DNA of 16,906 bases from Methanosphaera sp. rholeuAM130 (GTDB lineage Archaea > Methanobacteriota > Methanobacteria > Methanobacteriales > Methanobacteriaceae): positions 2,804 through 19,709 of the forward strand of contig MUZY01000036.1 in assembly GCA_003266065.1 (NCBI GenBank). The letters are read 5' to 3'. Both the position numbers and the translations under genes were made by a program. Below the pieces are notes generated by a model, which saw only the letters and a program-made list of their open reading frames with translations, was not told the DNA's origin and did not search any database. Below, piece by piece: positions 1 to 7,374 of this stretch. How positions within the stretch are numbered: the stretch's first letter is position 1; the number at the start of each line of letters is the position of its first letter.

Positions 1-86
1 CAATAATAAACTATATCTGTACTTAAATTCTAAAATAGATTTAACGGCAAATCATGTATTAAACATCAAAAATAATAGGTGATCAG

Positions 87-803
87 ATGCACTTGGATGA
101 CATAATCTACAAAAGACAATCAATTAGAAACTATAATAACCAGAAATTAAGTGATGAATGTATTAATTCAATTGAAGAGTTCATAGATAACGTTAAACCT
201 TTATATCCCAATATAAAGTCTGATTATGAAATTGTTGATTCGAGTAATGTCAAGACGATCATGAATTGGAAAGCACCATATTACATTCAAATTTATGGCC
301 AAGATACTGAAAATTGCTTTAAGAATATAGGATTTATCTATCAGCAGGTAGATTTGTACCTTCAGGGAAATGATATCGGCAGCTGCTGGGTTGGTGTTGC
401 AAAACCCAGAAAGTACAAAGATGATAATTTGAAGTACATCATCACAATGGCATTTGGAAAAAGCGATGAAGATATCTCCAGAAGCACGGATGAATTCAAA
501 AGAAAAAGCTTGGATGAAATCTCCAATAATTATGATGACAAGTTGAATGTTGCACGGCTTGCACCGTCTGCCATGAACAGTCAGCCGTGGTACTTTACGC
601 ACAATAATGATGATACTTACAACATCTACAGGAAAAAACAGAATATTATAAAAAGAAGAATCCTCGACAAGTTAAATCAGATAGACATTGGCATAGCGTT
701 AGCACATCTTTATGTTGCAAACAGGGATAGCTTTGAATATTTCACTAATAAAGATTATGAAAAATTGGATGGATACATCTATGAAGGATCATTTAAGATA
801 TAA
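87..803 (+). CDS. Nitroreductase-fold protein (TM1586-type putative nitroreductase)
   Basis: Probable FMN-dependent oxidoreductase of the nitroreductase superfamily; substrate unknown. The N-terminus has the family hallmark RQSIRNY (residues 10-16), where the basic residues normally contact the flavin phosphate. A second nitroreductase signature, APSAMNSQPW, lies at 159-168, so the protein looks like two half-nitroreductase modules in one chain, as in the TM1586_NiRdase family. Length (238 aa) fits that family. The ATG at 87 is preceded by a GGTGAT Shine-Dalgarno site three bases upstream. It is cytosolic, with no signal peptide or membrane segment. It stands alone: the next gene is convergent. 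The fold assignment is from recognised motifs; the physiological reaction (nitro or quinone reduction, or flavin handling) cannot be told from sequence. Confidence 0.8.
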   Translation: MHLDDIIYKRQSIRNYNNQKLSDECINSIEEFIDNVKPLYPNIKSDYEIVDSSNVKTIMNWKAPYYIQIYGQDTENCFKNIGFIYQQVDLYLQGNDIGSCWVGVAKPRKYKDDNLKYIITMAFGKSDEDISRSTDEFKRKSLDEISNNYDDKLNVARLAPSAMNSQPWYFTHNNDDTYNIYRKKQNIIKRRILDKLNQIDIGIALAHLYVANRDSFEYFTNKDYEKLDGYIYEGSFKI

Positions 804-862
804 TAAATAACTTAGAATAATGATAAAAAACTCATAAAAAAGTTAAAAAAGAAAATTGTAGA

Positions 863-1129
863 TTATTGTAAATCAATCTGTGTTAAGAACAATGGTATCT
901 TTTGGTTATTGTTTATAGCTTCATTACATTTATACGTATCATAAAGTACGTATATCCACCATATGAAAACCAATATTCCGAGTGTTGATGAAACAAAATA
1001 ATATAATGCATTTAACAGTAGACCGATAACAAATTCAACAGCTCCACGTGTAACCAATCCATTATATACGTTTCCAATATAAAATATAAAACTCAATACC
1101 ATTGCAATTATCATGTTTTTTTCTTCCAT
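863..1129 (-). CDS. Small TM2-like membrane protein, paralogue A
   Basis: An 88-residue integral membrane protein of unknown function. Hydrophobic segments lie at about residues 5-22, 29-47 and 49-66, followed by a polar tail. The pattern of a GN-x-YNG turn, RG, then W-x-x-YVLYDTY resembles TM2-domain proteins (G-x-x-Y-x-G and a W/D-containing last helix); this is inference. It is about two-thirds identical to the protein at 1335-1604, including the shared C-terminus LTQIDLQ, so the two arose by tandem duplication. The start is fixed by a GGAGGT site six bases upstream of the ATG, and an AT-rich box A-like stretch (TATATACT on the minus strand) lies about 35 bases upstream. It has its own promoter region and need not be co-transcribed with its twin. 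Confidence 0.75.
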   Translation of the reverse strand: MEEKNMIIAMVLSFIFYIGNVYNGLVTRGAVEFVIGLLLNALYYFVSSTLGILVFIWWIYVLYDTYKCNEAINNNQKIPLFLTQIDLQ

Positions 1130-1334
1130 GAATTAACCTCCATTGCCAATAATACCTAGTATATATTATGTATTATTAATAGTTTATTAATCAATCCAAT
1201 CAGTTAACTATAAAAAAAGTATAAAGAAGTTACAAAATTGAAATAAAAAAAATCACAATGAAAAAACGAATATAAATAATTAATGATAATTAATAAAAGA
1301 AATGAGAAAATAGAATTAAATAGAATAAATCTAT

Positions 1335-1604
1335 CTATTGTAAGTCTATTTGTGTTAATAATAAAGGTATTGCTTGGTTGTTGTTGATAGCATTGGTACA
1401 TAAATATGTATCGTATATTACGTAAAGTGCCCATACTATACCAATAATACTGAATATAATTGAAACGTACATGCCTAATAGACCTAATACTAGGCCGATG
1501 ACAAATTCAACAGCTCCACGTGTAATTAATCCATTATATACATTTCCTAAACCTGTAATGATTAAACTTAATATTACTGCAATTATCATATTTTTTTCTG
1601 CCAT
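1335..1604 (-). CDS. Small TM2-like membrane protein, paralogue B
   Basis: An 89-residue membrane protein, the tandem paralogue of the one at 863-1129. The N-terminus (EKNMIIA), the central NVYNGL-x-TRGAVEFVIGL block and the C-terminal AINNNQ-x-IPL-x-LTQIDLQ are nearly identical. The third hydrophobic segment has diverged most. It keeps the glycine-rich first turn (GLGNVYNGL) that looks like a TM2 domain, where paralogue A has lost a residue. Start: ATG with GGGAGGT seven bases upstream. A TATA-like element lies at about 1631-1643 on the minus strand. Function is unknown; the pair may be alternative or partner subunits of one membrane assembly. Confidence in the gene is high and in any function low. 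Confidence 0.75.
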   Translation of the reverse strand: MAEKNMIIAVILSLIITGLGNVYNGLITRGAVEFVIGLVLGLLGMYVSIIFSIIGIVWALYVIYDTYLCTNAINNNQAIPLLLTQIDLQ

Positions 1605-1824
1605 GTTTTAAACCTCCCTTAGACTAATTTACATATATAATTTATTAATATTACTATTAATACTTTTCTAAAATTTTTAGAAAATATTGCCCAAAAACAA
1701 ATCAATATTGATAAACATATGGAATAATTTAATCATACAGCGACAAAAGATTTAATAATGAAGAATGATAATAAGATAAAATAAAAATAGAACACCACTT
1801 CAACAGGAGATATAGGTGATAAAA

Positions 1825-2298
1825 GTGAACAAGAAGTTTATCCCAGGCATAATAATCTTGATTTTTTTATTAATCCCAATAACGGTAATATCCATTGATT
1901 TACCAAACAACATGAACTATACCGAGTTAAACAGAAGCGAGTTAAATGTTTCGGCAGAAGAATCTTTTGACCTGGAAATAATTACATTGGAAATCAGAAC
2001 CCATTCATCCTACAAAAACCACGACAATGATACTCTAAAATGGATGGAAAGCCTTCAAAACAAGAAGGTATTTACCGCAAGAAAGTACTTTGTCATAATG
2101 GATGCAAGCGAAGCCAATAAATTGCCAACAGAGGTAATTACTGATTCCATAATATATGATGAATTTGACTGTTATGTAATTGCAAACAGATCCTTGGGTG
2201 ACGGATTGAAGGATGTTCTCTATGTAAAAGATGTTCAATTCAAAAAACAGGGAATTATACCATTTCATGAGTATGAATGGGAAAATGATACAAATTAA
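1825..2298 (+). CDS. Membrane-anchored or exported protein of unknown function
   Basis: A 157-residue protein with a basic N-terminus (MNKKF) and one long hydrophobic segment at about residues 6-24, consistent with a signal anchor or uncleaved signal peptide. The rest is a soluble domain of mixed alpha/beta character facing outside the cell. No family recognised. I chose the GTG at 1825 because the GGTGAT Shine-Dalgarno site (1815-1820) lies four bases before it; the GTG at 1816, three codons upstream, sits inside that site. The MATE exporter gene follows on the same strand after 71 bases, so co-transcription is possible. The extracellular domain has several N-x-S/T sequons, as is common in archaeal surface proteins. 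Confidence 0.65.
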   Translation: MNKKFIPGIIILIFLLIPITVISIDLPNNMNYTELNRSELNVSAEESFDLEIITLEIRTHSSYKNHDNDTLKWMESLQNKKVFTARKYFVIMDASEANKLPTEVITDSIIYDEFDCYVIANRSLGDGLKDVLYVKDVQFKKQGIIPFHEYEWENDTN

Positions 2299-2369
2299 GC
2301 CAATAGACAAATATATCAACTAGAACGATTAAACATATGCATAATGAAACTATAAGAGGAAGTGTAGTC

Positions 2370-3746
2370 TTGGAAGACAATGAAAATATTGAAATATTAA
2401 GAGGAGATCCTAAAAAGGCACTGCTTAAACTGGCCATTCCAATGGTTTTTGCATTATTGTTAATCAGCTTCAACAATATAATTGATAGGATATGGGTAGC
2501 GGGATTGGGTACGGATGTATTGGCGGCCATTGGATTCGTATCCCCCCTATTCATGATAATAGTTGGCATCGGAAGTGGATTGGGTGCCGGTTCCAACTCG
2601 GCAATATCAAGATTTATCGGTTCAAAACAGAAGGATAATGCACAAAACAGTGCACTTCATGCAATATTGATTGTGACAATCGTATCAATACTCATCCCAC
2701 TTCTAGTAATACCCTTCTTTGATGACATCATTGTCTACATGGGTGCCGGCAGCGTTATGAATTATGCCCAAGACTATGGGATAACCATCCTTTTTGGAAG
2801 CTTTGCATTCCTTTTCAACCTACTGTTTTCATGTCAACTACGGGCGGAAGGTGATATGAAAAAGGCAACCTTTGTAATGGCAGCAGTTGAAGTACTAAAC
2901 ATGATCTTAGACCCGATATTCATATACATGCTAAAGCTTGGAATCAAAGGTGCCGCCATAGCCACTATTATTTCATCAATAATTCCAACACTTGTAGCTG
3001 TTTACTGGATGTTTATGAAGAAAAACACTTATCTAAACTACGATATCCGGCTTTTCAAATATCACTCCAGTTACATTAAGGACATACTGCTTGTAGGTAT
3101 ACCCGCCAGCCTGGAAGAGTTCATAATATCACTGGTAAATATTATTCTAAATTCAATGCTGGTATTGGTAGCAGGTACCAACATAATAGCGGCATTCAAC
3201 GTATCATTTATAATACTGCAACTGGGTATGATGCCGTGTATTGCCATCGGTACTTCCGCCATTACCGTAGCGGGTGTAGCATATGGTGCCAAGGAGTATG
3301 ATAAGGTTAAGACCACATGTCACTACGGCATTAAAATCAGTTTAATAATTGCATCAATAATCACGGTACTCTTAATCATATTTGCATCACAGCTATCGAT
3401 GCTCTTTACATATAACCAGCCGAACAATGAACTTCATGGCCTCATAGTTCATGTACTGCAGATAGTATCCGTATTTCTGGTTGTCACGCCCATCGGCGGT
3501 ATATGTGCAATGGTATTTCAGGCTATGGGAAAAGGCACGATATCCCTGCTCTTGACGGTTATAAGAGAATTGATATTCGTAGTATTGTTATCCTATCTAT
3601 TCGGCATATTCTTCAACTATGGAGTAAACGGCGTATTGGTGGGATTCATTATGGGCCTGATTATCGGTTCGGCAATTTCCTTAATCGTATTTGAATATTT
3701 TATCAAAAAACTTGAAAAAGATAATTTAACCTACTCTCCAACCTAA
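2370..3746 (+). CDS. MATE family efflux transporter
   Basis: A cation-coupled (Na+ or H+) multidrug/toxic-compound antiporter of the MATE family in the cytoplasmic membrane. About 458 residues with roughly twelve membrane helices in two homologous halves. Recognisable family motifs include RGDPKKALLKLAIP near the start, the WVAGLGTDVLAAIGF segment in helix 2, and GLGAGSNSAISRFIGSK after helix 3. Length is normal for the family. Start choice: an in-frame ATG at 2337 has no Shine-Dalgarno site, whereas the TTG at 2370 follows AGAGGA and places the conserved region close to the N-terminus, so I prefer TTG; the longer form would add 11 residues. Substrate unknown. It may be co-transcribed with the membrane-anchored protein upstream. 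Confidence 0.88.
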   Translation: MEDNENIEILRGDPKKALLKLAIPMVFALLLISFNNIIDRIWVAGLGTDVLAAIGFVSPLFMIIVGIGSGLGAGSNSAISRFIGSKQKDNAQNSALHAILIVTIVSILIPLLVIPFFDDIIVYMGAGSVMNYAQDYGITILFGSFAFLFNLLFSCQLRAEGDMKKATFVMAAVEVLNMILDPIFIYMLKLGIKGAAIATIISSIIPTLVAVYWMFMKKNTYLNYDIRLFKYHSSYIKDILLVGIPASLEEFIISLVNIILNSMLVLVAGTNIIAAFNVSFIILQLGMMPCIAIGTSAITVAGVAYGAKEYDKVKTTCHYGIKISLIIASIITVLLIIFASQLSMLFTYNQPNNELHGLIVHVLQIVSVFLVVTPIGGICAMVFQAMGKGTISLLLTVIRELIFVVLLSYLFGIFFNYGVNGVLVGFIMGLIIGSAISLIVFEYFIKKLEKDNLTYSPT

Positions 3747-3759
3747 TTTTCATTTTTTT
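3747..3759 (+). terminator. T-rich terminator after the MATE gene
   Basis: The stop codon is followed at once by TTTT and then a run of seven T (3753-3759). Intrinsic termination in methanogens generally needs only such U-tracts, so this is a plausible end for the MATE transcript. Confidence 0.5.
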
Positions 3760-3834
3760 CTCGTGCATCTTAATGACAATTTATTGTAACTTACCAGCCG
3801 ATTATTGCATCTTGAGAGAACCCTGCAACAGCCC

Positions 3835-3842
3835 TTTATATA
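3835..3842 (+). promoter_or_regulatory. Box A (TATA box) not assigned to a protein gene
   Basis: A perfect TTTATATA, the methanogen box A consensus. Predicted initiation about 25-27 bases downstream falls at 3861-3866, exactly where the nested inverted repeats of the candidate RNA begin. The nearest downstream gene starts over 200 bases away, which is too far for an ordinary leader. Confidence 0.45.
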
Positions 3843-3860
3843 CTAAGCAATATACTATTA

Positions 3861-3957
3861 GTAACGATTAAGAAGCATGTTGACAATGGATAGTGTCAGT
3901 TACAGTTAATGTACTTGCATTGCCATTGAACAATACCTGCCTCTTTAATCGTACCCC
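3861..3957 (+). ncRNA. Candidate small structured RNA
   Basis: The gene-free stretch 3747-4082 has an island of raised GC (38 of 97 bases here against much lower flanks). Within it two nested stems can be drawn. The outer stem pairs ACGATTAA (3864-3871) with TTAATCGT (3945-3952), extendable by two pairs past a bulged A. The inner stem pairs CAATGG (3884-3889) with CCATTG (3923-3928), extendable by TGTT (3878-3881) with AACA (3929-3932) past a two-base bulge. A box A sits the right distance upstream. No T-run follows the outer stem, which weakens the call. No known RNA family was recognised. Alternatives are a 5' leader of the LytTR operon or the remains of a decayed gene. Confidence 0.3.
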
Positions 3958-4033
3958 ATTAATACTATTCAAATACGAATGGTATATGGAGATATTCATA
4001 TTTAATTTAAAATACATAAATAACTAATAGAAT

Positions 4034-4051
4034 TGAAGTATTACTACTTCA
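4034..4051 (+). promoter_or_regulatory. Inverted repeat upstream of the LytTR gene, possible operator
   Basis: TGAAGTA (4034-4040) and TACTTCA (4045-4051) form a perfect 7-bp inverted repeat with a four-base spacer, ending 31 bases before the LytTR start. It could be an autoregulatory site for the regulator or a small hairpin in its leader. LytTR proteins more often bind direct repeats, so the link is inference. Confidence 0.35.
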
Positions 4052-4082
4052 TATGAAAATATAACTAAAAGGATTGAAGAAA

Positions 4083-4532
4083 TTGAAAGTTGAATTATTC
4101 CTATCTAAAGACATCAAAGAAGCCTACTCTCAAATTCACACTGATAAAATCACGGACAACATCCAAAAGGCAATTGAATTACTTGAAGATGATGAATATA
4201 GTGACAAACCATCATTACTGGCAGTAAGCAATGGACAGGACATATCACTACTTGATTATGGGGACATATACATGATTAGAGTTGAAAACAAGCAAGTGAT
4301 TGTATACACTCAGAAGGATGATTATACGACGAAAAAGCCATTGTATCAACTGGAAGATATTCTCGATTCCTCGTTCGTTAGAATATCCAAGACGACAATC
4401 ATTAATATTCATAAGATTAATCGTGTAGCCCCATCATTTAGGGGTATGATGTTTGTAGAGCTTAAGAATGACTTGAAGGATACGATAAGCAGAAAATATC
4501 TGCCAACATTTAAAGAATCATTAGATATATGA
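4083..4532 (+). CDS. LytTR-family DNA-binding transcriptional regulator
   Basis: A stand-alone LytTR regulator of about 149 residues with no response-regulator receiver domain. The C-terminal two-thirds shows the LytTR pattern: DYGDIYMIRVENKQVIVYT, then LEDILDSSFVRISKTTIIN with the RISK motif, I-x-K-I-NRV, and a final SRKYLPTFKESL strand-helix. The N-terminal part, with its IHTDKITDNI segment, matches the short extension found in LytTR proteins paired with DUF3021. Two in-frame TTG codons are possible; I chose 4083 because the AAAGG at 4068-4072 is then about ten bases away, whereas it almost abuts 4074. The DUF3021 gene follows after 18 bases, so the two form an operon. The pair is characteristic of Firmicutes, suggesting transfer into this methanogen lineage. 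Target genes are unknown, but such pairs usually control themselves and a neighbouring membrane or transport function. Confidence 0.85.
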   Translation: MKVELFLSKDIKEAYSQIHTDKITDNIQKAIELLEDDEYSDKPSLLAVSNGQDISLLDYGDIYMIRVENKQVIVYTQKDDYTTKKPLYQLEDILDSSFVRISKTTIINIHKINRVAPSFRGMMFVELKNDLKDTISRKYLPTFKESLDI

Positions 4533-4550
4533 AAGGGAGCGTGTTATAAA

Positions 4551-4988
4551 ATGGAATTAATAAAAATAGTTAAACAATTGGCGTTAGGTGCATTCGTAGG
4601 ATGCTTTATATTGTGCATGGTAATAGCACTTATTTCAACGTCAAGTTCACACAGCGTTAGTTTTGACGGGTTATACTTGACCAAGTCCATATTTGCTTCA
4701 ATATTAATAGGATGGGCATTTTCAATCAGCGGATTGATATATAATAATGAAGACCTACCATTAGTATTGCAGGTACTTATTCAGATGATTTGCGGATTCA
4801 CGGCACTTGCAATTAGTGCAGTAACGCTTGGCTGGATTCCACTCGATGAAGGTCTTGATCCGTTCATATCCTTTCTAACAAGTGCAATAATATTTGCCGT
4901 AATATTCTGGTTAGGATTCTACCTGTATTATTACTTCCAGGCAAAACAGCTAAACGAGAAAATCAGCATCATCAATAAAGAAGAATAA
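4551..4988 (+). CDS. DUF3021 four-helix membrane protein, partner of LytTR
   Basis: A 145-residue integral membrane protein with four predicted helices at about residues 9-30, 42-63, 70-93 and 105-129, then a short charged cytoplasmic tail. The hydrophobic pattern, the GWAFSISGLIYNNEDLP loop after helix 2 and the position directly behind a LytTR regulator identify it as DUF3021. In bacteria such LytTR/membrane-protein pairs are thought to work as inhibitor-regulator systems in which the membrane protein holds the regulator inactive; that role here is inference from arrangement. The ATG at 4551 follows a GGGAG site. Translation is probably coupled to the regulator, given the 18-base gap. The transcript ends at the palindrome around 5100. 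Confidence 0.8.
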   Translation: MELIKIVKQLALGAFVGCFILCMVIALISTSSSHSVSFDGLYLTKSIFASILIGWAFSISGLIYNNEDLPLVLQVLIQMICGFTALAISAVTLGWIPLDEGLDPFISFLTSAIIFAVIFWLGFYLYYYFQAKQLNEKISIINKEE

Positions 4989-5098
4989 TCATTCTTCTTA
5001 ACTATTTTTATAATCTTTTTAATATGTGAACCTGTAATTTCACATAGCATGGAATCATCATTTGAAATAATCATCATCAAAAAAAATAGAGTAATGAG

Positions 5099-5118
5099 CA
5101 TTAGAATATATTCTAATG
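5099..5118. terminator. 20-bp perfect palindrome, probable bidirectional terminator
   Basis: CATTAGAATATATTCTAATG is a perfect 20-bp palindrome midway between the ends of two convergent genes (4988 and 5138). On the plus strand TTTTT follows (5122-5126); on the minus strand a run of T (complement of the A-run near 5080-5088) follows. This suits a terminator shared by both transcripts. Confidence 0.5.
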
Positions 5119-5137
5119 AACATTTTTAAAAATCATA

Positions 5138-6103
5138 TTATGGTTCCCAGAAGAGCTTATCCTCCGGAACGTCACCATCTATAATTCCCATTGAACTTTC
5201 AAATTCCTGGAAGGTTTTAACATCCTTTTTGAAATTGGTTGATAATCCTGATGTAAATGGGAAACTCTTCAATGAATCGGCTTCTAAACTTTCATCAACT
5301 ACAACGTCACTTGGCAGTAATTTGACGATTTCATCAGGATTGTTTTTGAGGTTATCATTGATGTAATTTGTAGCTTGCTTATGAACTTCCAGTATTTCTT
5401 TGGCTTCATCCGCATGATTCTGGGTAAAATCATCACTTGCTACTATTACACAACATGGATGGTTTGGTAAGAGATCGGATGATTCTTCCAATACATCATA
5501 TCCATCATTTTTAGCCATAGTAATATACGGTTGGTATGTTACGATAGCATCGACTTTGCCGTCTTTCAATGAACTATACATATCGGTTGCTTTCATGTTT
5601 TCTATGGTAACATCACTTTGTGATATTCCGTTTTCATGAAGATAATAGGATAATAGTACATTCTGAATGGAACCGTCACCTAATGATGCGATTTTTTTAC
5701 CTTTCAAGTCACTGACATCCTTTATTTGAGAGTCTTTGGATACTATTATTCCACTACCTTCCTGTTGAACGGATGATATGATTTTAACGTTTTCACCCTT
5801 GCTTATTGCAGATAATGCAGGTGCAACACCCACATATCCCACATCGATTTCTCCCTTACTCATGGCATCCATCAATTCGACGCCATTGTTATATTTTATA
5901 AGATCAATTTTAATATCCTTATCCTTGTACATTCCCTTAGCATCGGCAACAAATAATGCCGCTTCATGATCTGTGGGAATATATCCAATTTTTACAGTAT
6001 CACTATCATCAGCTCCATTAAATTCAAAGCCAGCACTAACGGTTGACATCAATAAAAGAGAAGTGAATAACAATACTAAACATAACTTAAATTTATTAGT
6101 CAT
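5138..6103 (-). CDS. ABC-type substrate-binding protein, SsuA/TauA/NMT1-like
   Basis: An exported solute-binding protein of 321 residues. It has a Sec signal peptide at 1-24 (basic start, long leucine stretch, probable cleavage after TVSA) and no lipobox cysteine. The mature part has the NMT1/SsuA pattern: VKIGYIPTDHEAALFVADAKGMY (38-60), GEIDVGYVGVAPALSAISKGENVKII (84-109), DVSDLKGKKIAS (129-140), and a late KVDAIVTYQPY (183-193) followed by NHPCC (214-218). Family members bind sulfonates, nitrate, taurine or thiamine precursors; the ligand cannot be named. No permease or ATPase gene adjoins it, so it is an orphan that must use a transporter encoded elsewhere. A GGTGA site precedes the ATG and a clear box A lies about 50 bases upstream, so it is probably transcribed alone. 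Confidence 0.85.
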   Translation of the reverse strand: MTNKFKLCLVLLFTSLLLMSTVSAGFEFNGADDSDTVKIGYIPTDHEAALFVADAKGMYKDKDIKIDLIKYNNGVELMDAMSKGEIDVGYVGVAPALSAISKGENVKIISSVQQEGSGIIVSKDSQIKDVSDLKGKKIASLGDGSIQNVLLSYYLHENGISQSDVTIENMKATDMYSSLKDGKVDAIVTYQPYITMAKNDGYDVLEESSDLLPNHPCCVIVASDDFTQNHADEAKEILEVHKQATNYINDNLKNNPDEIVKLLPSDVVVDESLEADSLKSFPFTSGLSTNFKKDVKTFQEFESSMGIIDGDVPEDKLFWEP

Positions 6104-6149
6104 TCTTTCACCAAATTATTTTATTATGATGTTAGTTTATCCTTATAAA

Positions 6150-6157
6150 TATATAAA
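6150..6157 (-). promoter_or_regulatory. Box A promoter of the substrate-binding protein gene
   Basis: TTTATATA read on the minus strand. Initiation about 26 bases downstream gives a 5' leader of roughly 25 bases carrying the GGTGA ribosome binding site. Confidence 0.55.
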
Positions 6158-6159
6158 GT

Positions 6160-6610
6160 TATTTGATTATTGACTATTTAATAGGGATTTTCAATTATTC
6201 ATGAGATTAAAACATGTTTTTTAATACGTGAAAGTTATCTGAAAATTTTCATTTCGGTGATTGAATTCCAGTGTAAATTCTATTGATTTGGAATTAAACA
6301 TATATATTTATAGGATAACTTATATTCCACTTTATTTAATGTTGTTTTTTCTATTTCAAAATATAATGGCTATGATTTTCATATTTTCTTAAATTATATC
6401 TGGATTTGTAATATCAATATTGATTATAAAAAATTATTATTATTGCAAAAAAGACCTTTATATAAAATACAATTCATTCGTCAATAACCTTTAAATCTAA
6501 TAATAGAATTACAAAATAGAAAAAAGAGAATTTATGCCAAAACCCAATATTTTATATAAAGTACTGCTTTTGAGGTACCCTAATAAAAAAAAATATGAAA
6601 GAAAAAATAT
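6160..6610. other. Gene-free AT-rich stretch with two unassigned box A sequences
   Basis: No supportable coding region. Two strong TATA-box matches are present: TTTATATAA at 6457-6465 and the fully palindromic TTTATATAAA at 6551-6560. Neither lies at a useful distance from a plus-strand gene. Rightward transcripts would run antisense into the 3' end of the gene at 6611-7207; the second box could also fire leftward. A short run from an ATG at 6534 is only a chance reading frame. The rest is low-complexity A/T sequence with no clear hairpins. Confidence 0.4.
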
Positions 6611-7207
6611 TTATAAAATCATTAGTATTGTAAGAAGTATCAGTACGGGAATTAACGATACCACCAATATGATCATGAAGTATTGTTTATATGAGAATGA
6701 ATAATTTCTGGTGATGAAATATTCATGTACCTTGTCCGGAAACAAGCTAAATATGAGTATTATCATTTCCACAAATGTCACGACCATTACCAGAATCACC
6801 AATAGGTTATTATTAATTCTAAGTAAATTTGACAACAATGCTATGATGATTATCGGTATAAATGATACGTTAACGAAGTCAAGGTAATATTTATCGTCAT
6901 CTCCATCAGAAGAGTATCTGAGATTCAAAAAGTCATTTCTGAAAATTAACAGGACAGCGAAAAATACTAATGAAATAATTGGAATCATCGTATAATATAA
7001 CTCCACACCCATTAAAGAATTAAAATCTAAGAGCAATACCAGTATTGTAAAGAAGATAATCATGTAAGCCAGATACTTTGCTTTTAATCTGTTGAATGAC
7101 TTGTTTAAATATACCTTATTGGATATGCCCAGCTTCTTAGTTATGACAGGCCCTAAATACCATGCCAATAAGTATATGAAAATTATCAGTAAAAATATGT
7201 AATCCAT
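6611..7207 (-). CDS. Multi-spanning membrane protein of unknown function
   Basis: A 198-residue, very hydrophobic protein with about six membrane segments, near residues 1-19, 46-63, 70-90, 112-128, 131-154 and 174-197. A charged loop with SSDGDDDKYY lies around 99-108, and another soluble loop with FPDKVHEYFITRNYSF lies before the last helix. No recognised family or catalytic motif. The ATG at 7207 has no clear Shine-Dalgarno site; a box A-like ATTTAAATACT on the minus strand lies 40-50 bases upstream, so a short weak leader is likely. It stands alone, divergent from the cupin gene. Composition is similar to its neighbours, with no sign of transfer. It could be a permease-like or sensor component; nothing in the sequence decides this. 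Confidence 0.65.
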   Translation of the reverse strand: MDYIFLLIIFIYLLAWYLGPVITKKLGISNKVYLNKSFNRLKAKYLAYMIIFFTILVLLLDFNSLMGVELYYTMIPIISLVFFAVLLIFRNDFLNLRYSSDGDDDKYYLDFVNVSFIPIIIIALLSNLLRINNNLLVILVMVVTFVEMIILIFSLFPDKVHEYFITRNYSFSYKQYFMIILVVSLIPVLILLTILMIL

Positions 7208-7318
7208 AATTAAAACCTTATTCTTTGTTATATTTTAATCTTTAGAAATTAGTATTTAAATCTATTTCAATGACCAGTAATTTTTTTGTGATATTTGTCA
7301 CCATGATGGTTAAAAAAC

Positions 7319-7352
7319 TTTATACTATTATCATATTATAATAGTTATTATA
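7319..7352 (+). promoter_or_regulatory. Promoter and palindromic operator candidate of the cupin gene
   Basis: Box A TTTATACTA (7319-7327) is followed by the perfect inverted repeat TATAATA-GT-TATTATA (7337-7352). The predicted transcription start (about 7347) falls inside the palindrome, the usual place for a repressor site in archaea. The core 14-mer recurs at 11688-11701. Confidence 0.4.
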
Positions 7353-7374
7353 GATTAAAAGGATGTGAAAGATA

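Noticed and set aside
201..602. 133-codon minus-strand reading frame inside the nitroreductase gene
   Set aside because: It is an antisense shadow of a clearly recognised gene and has no recognisable family.
6534..6704. Small plus-strand reading frame starting at 6534
   Set aside because: It lacks a ribosome binding site and runs antisense into the membrane protein gene; no recognisable domain.
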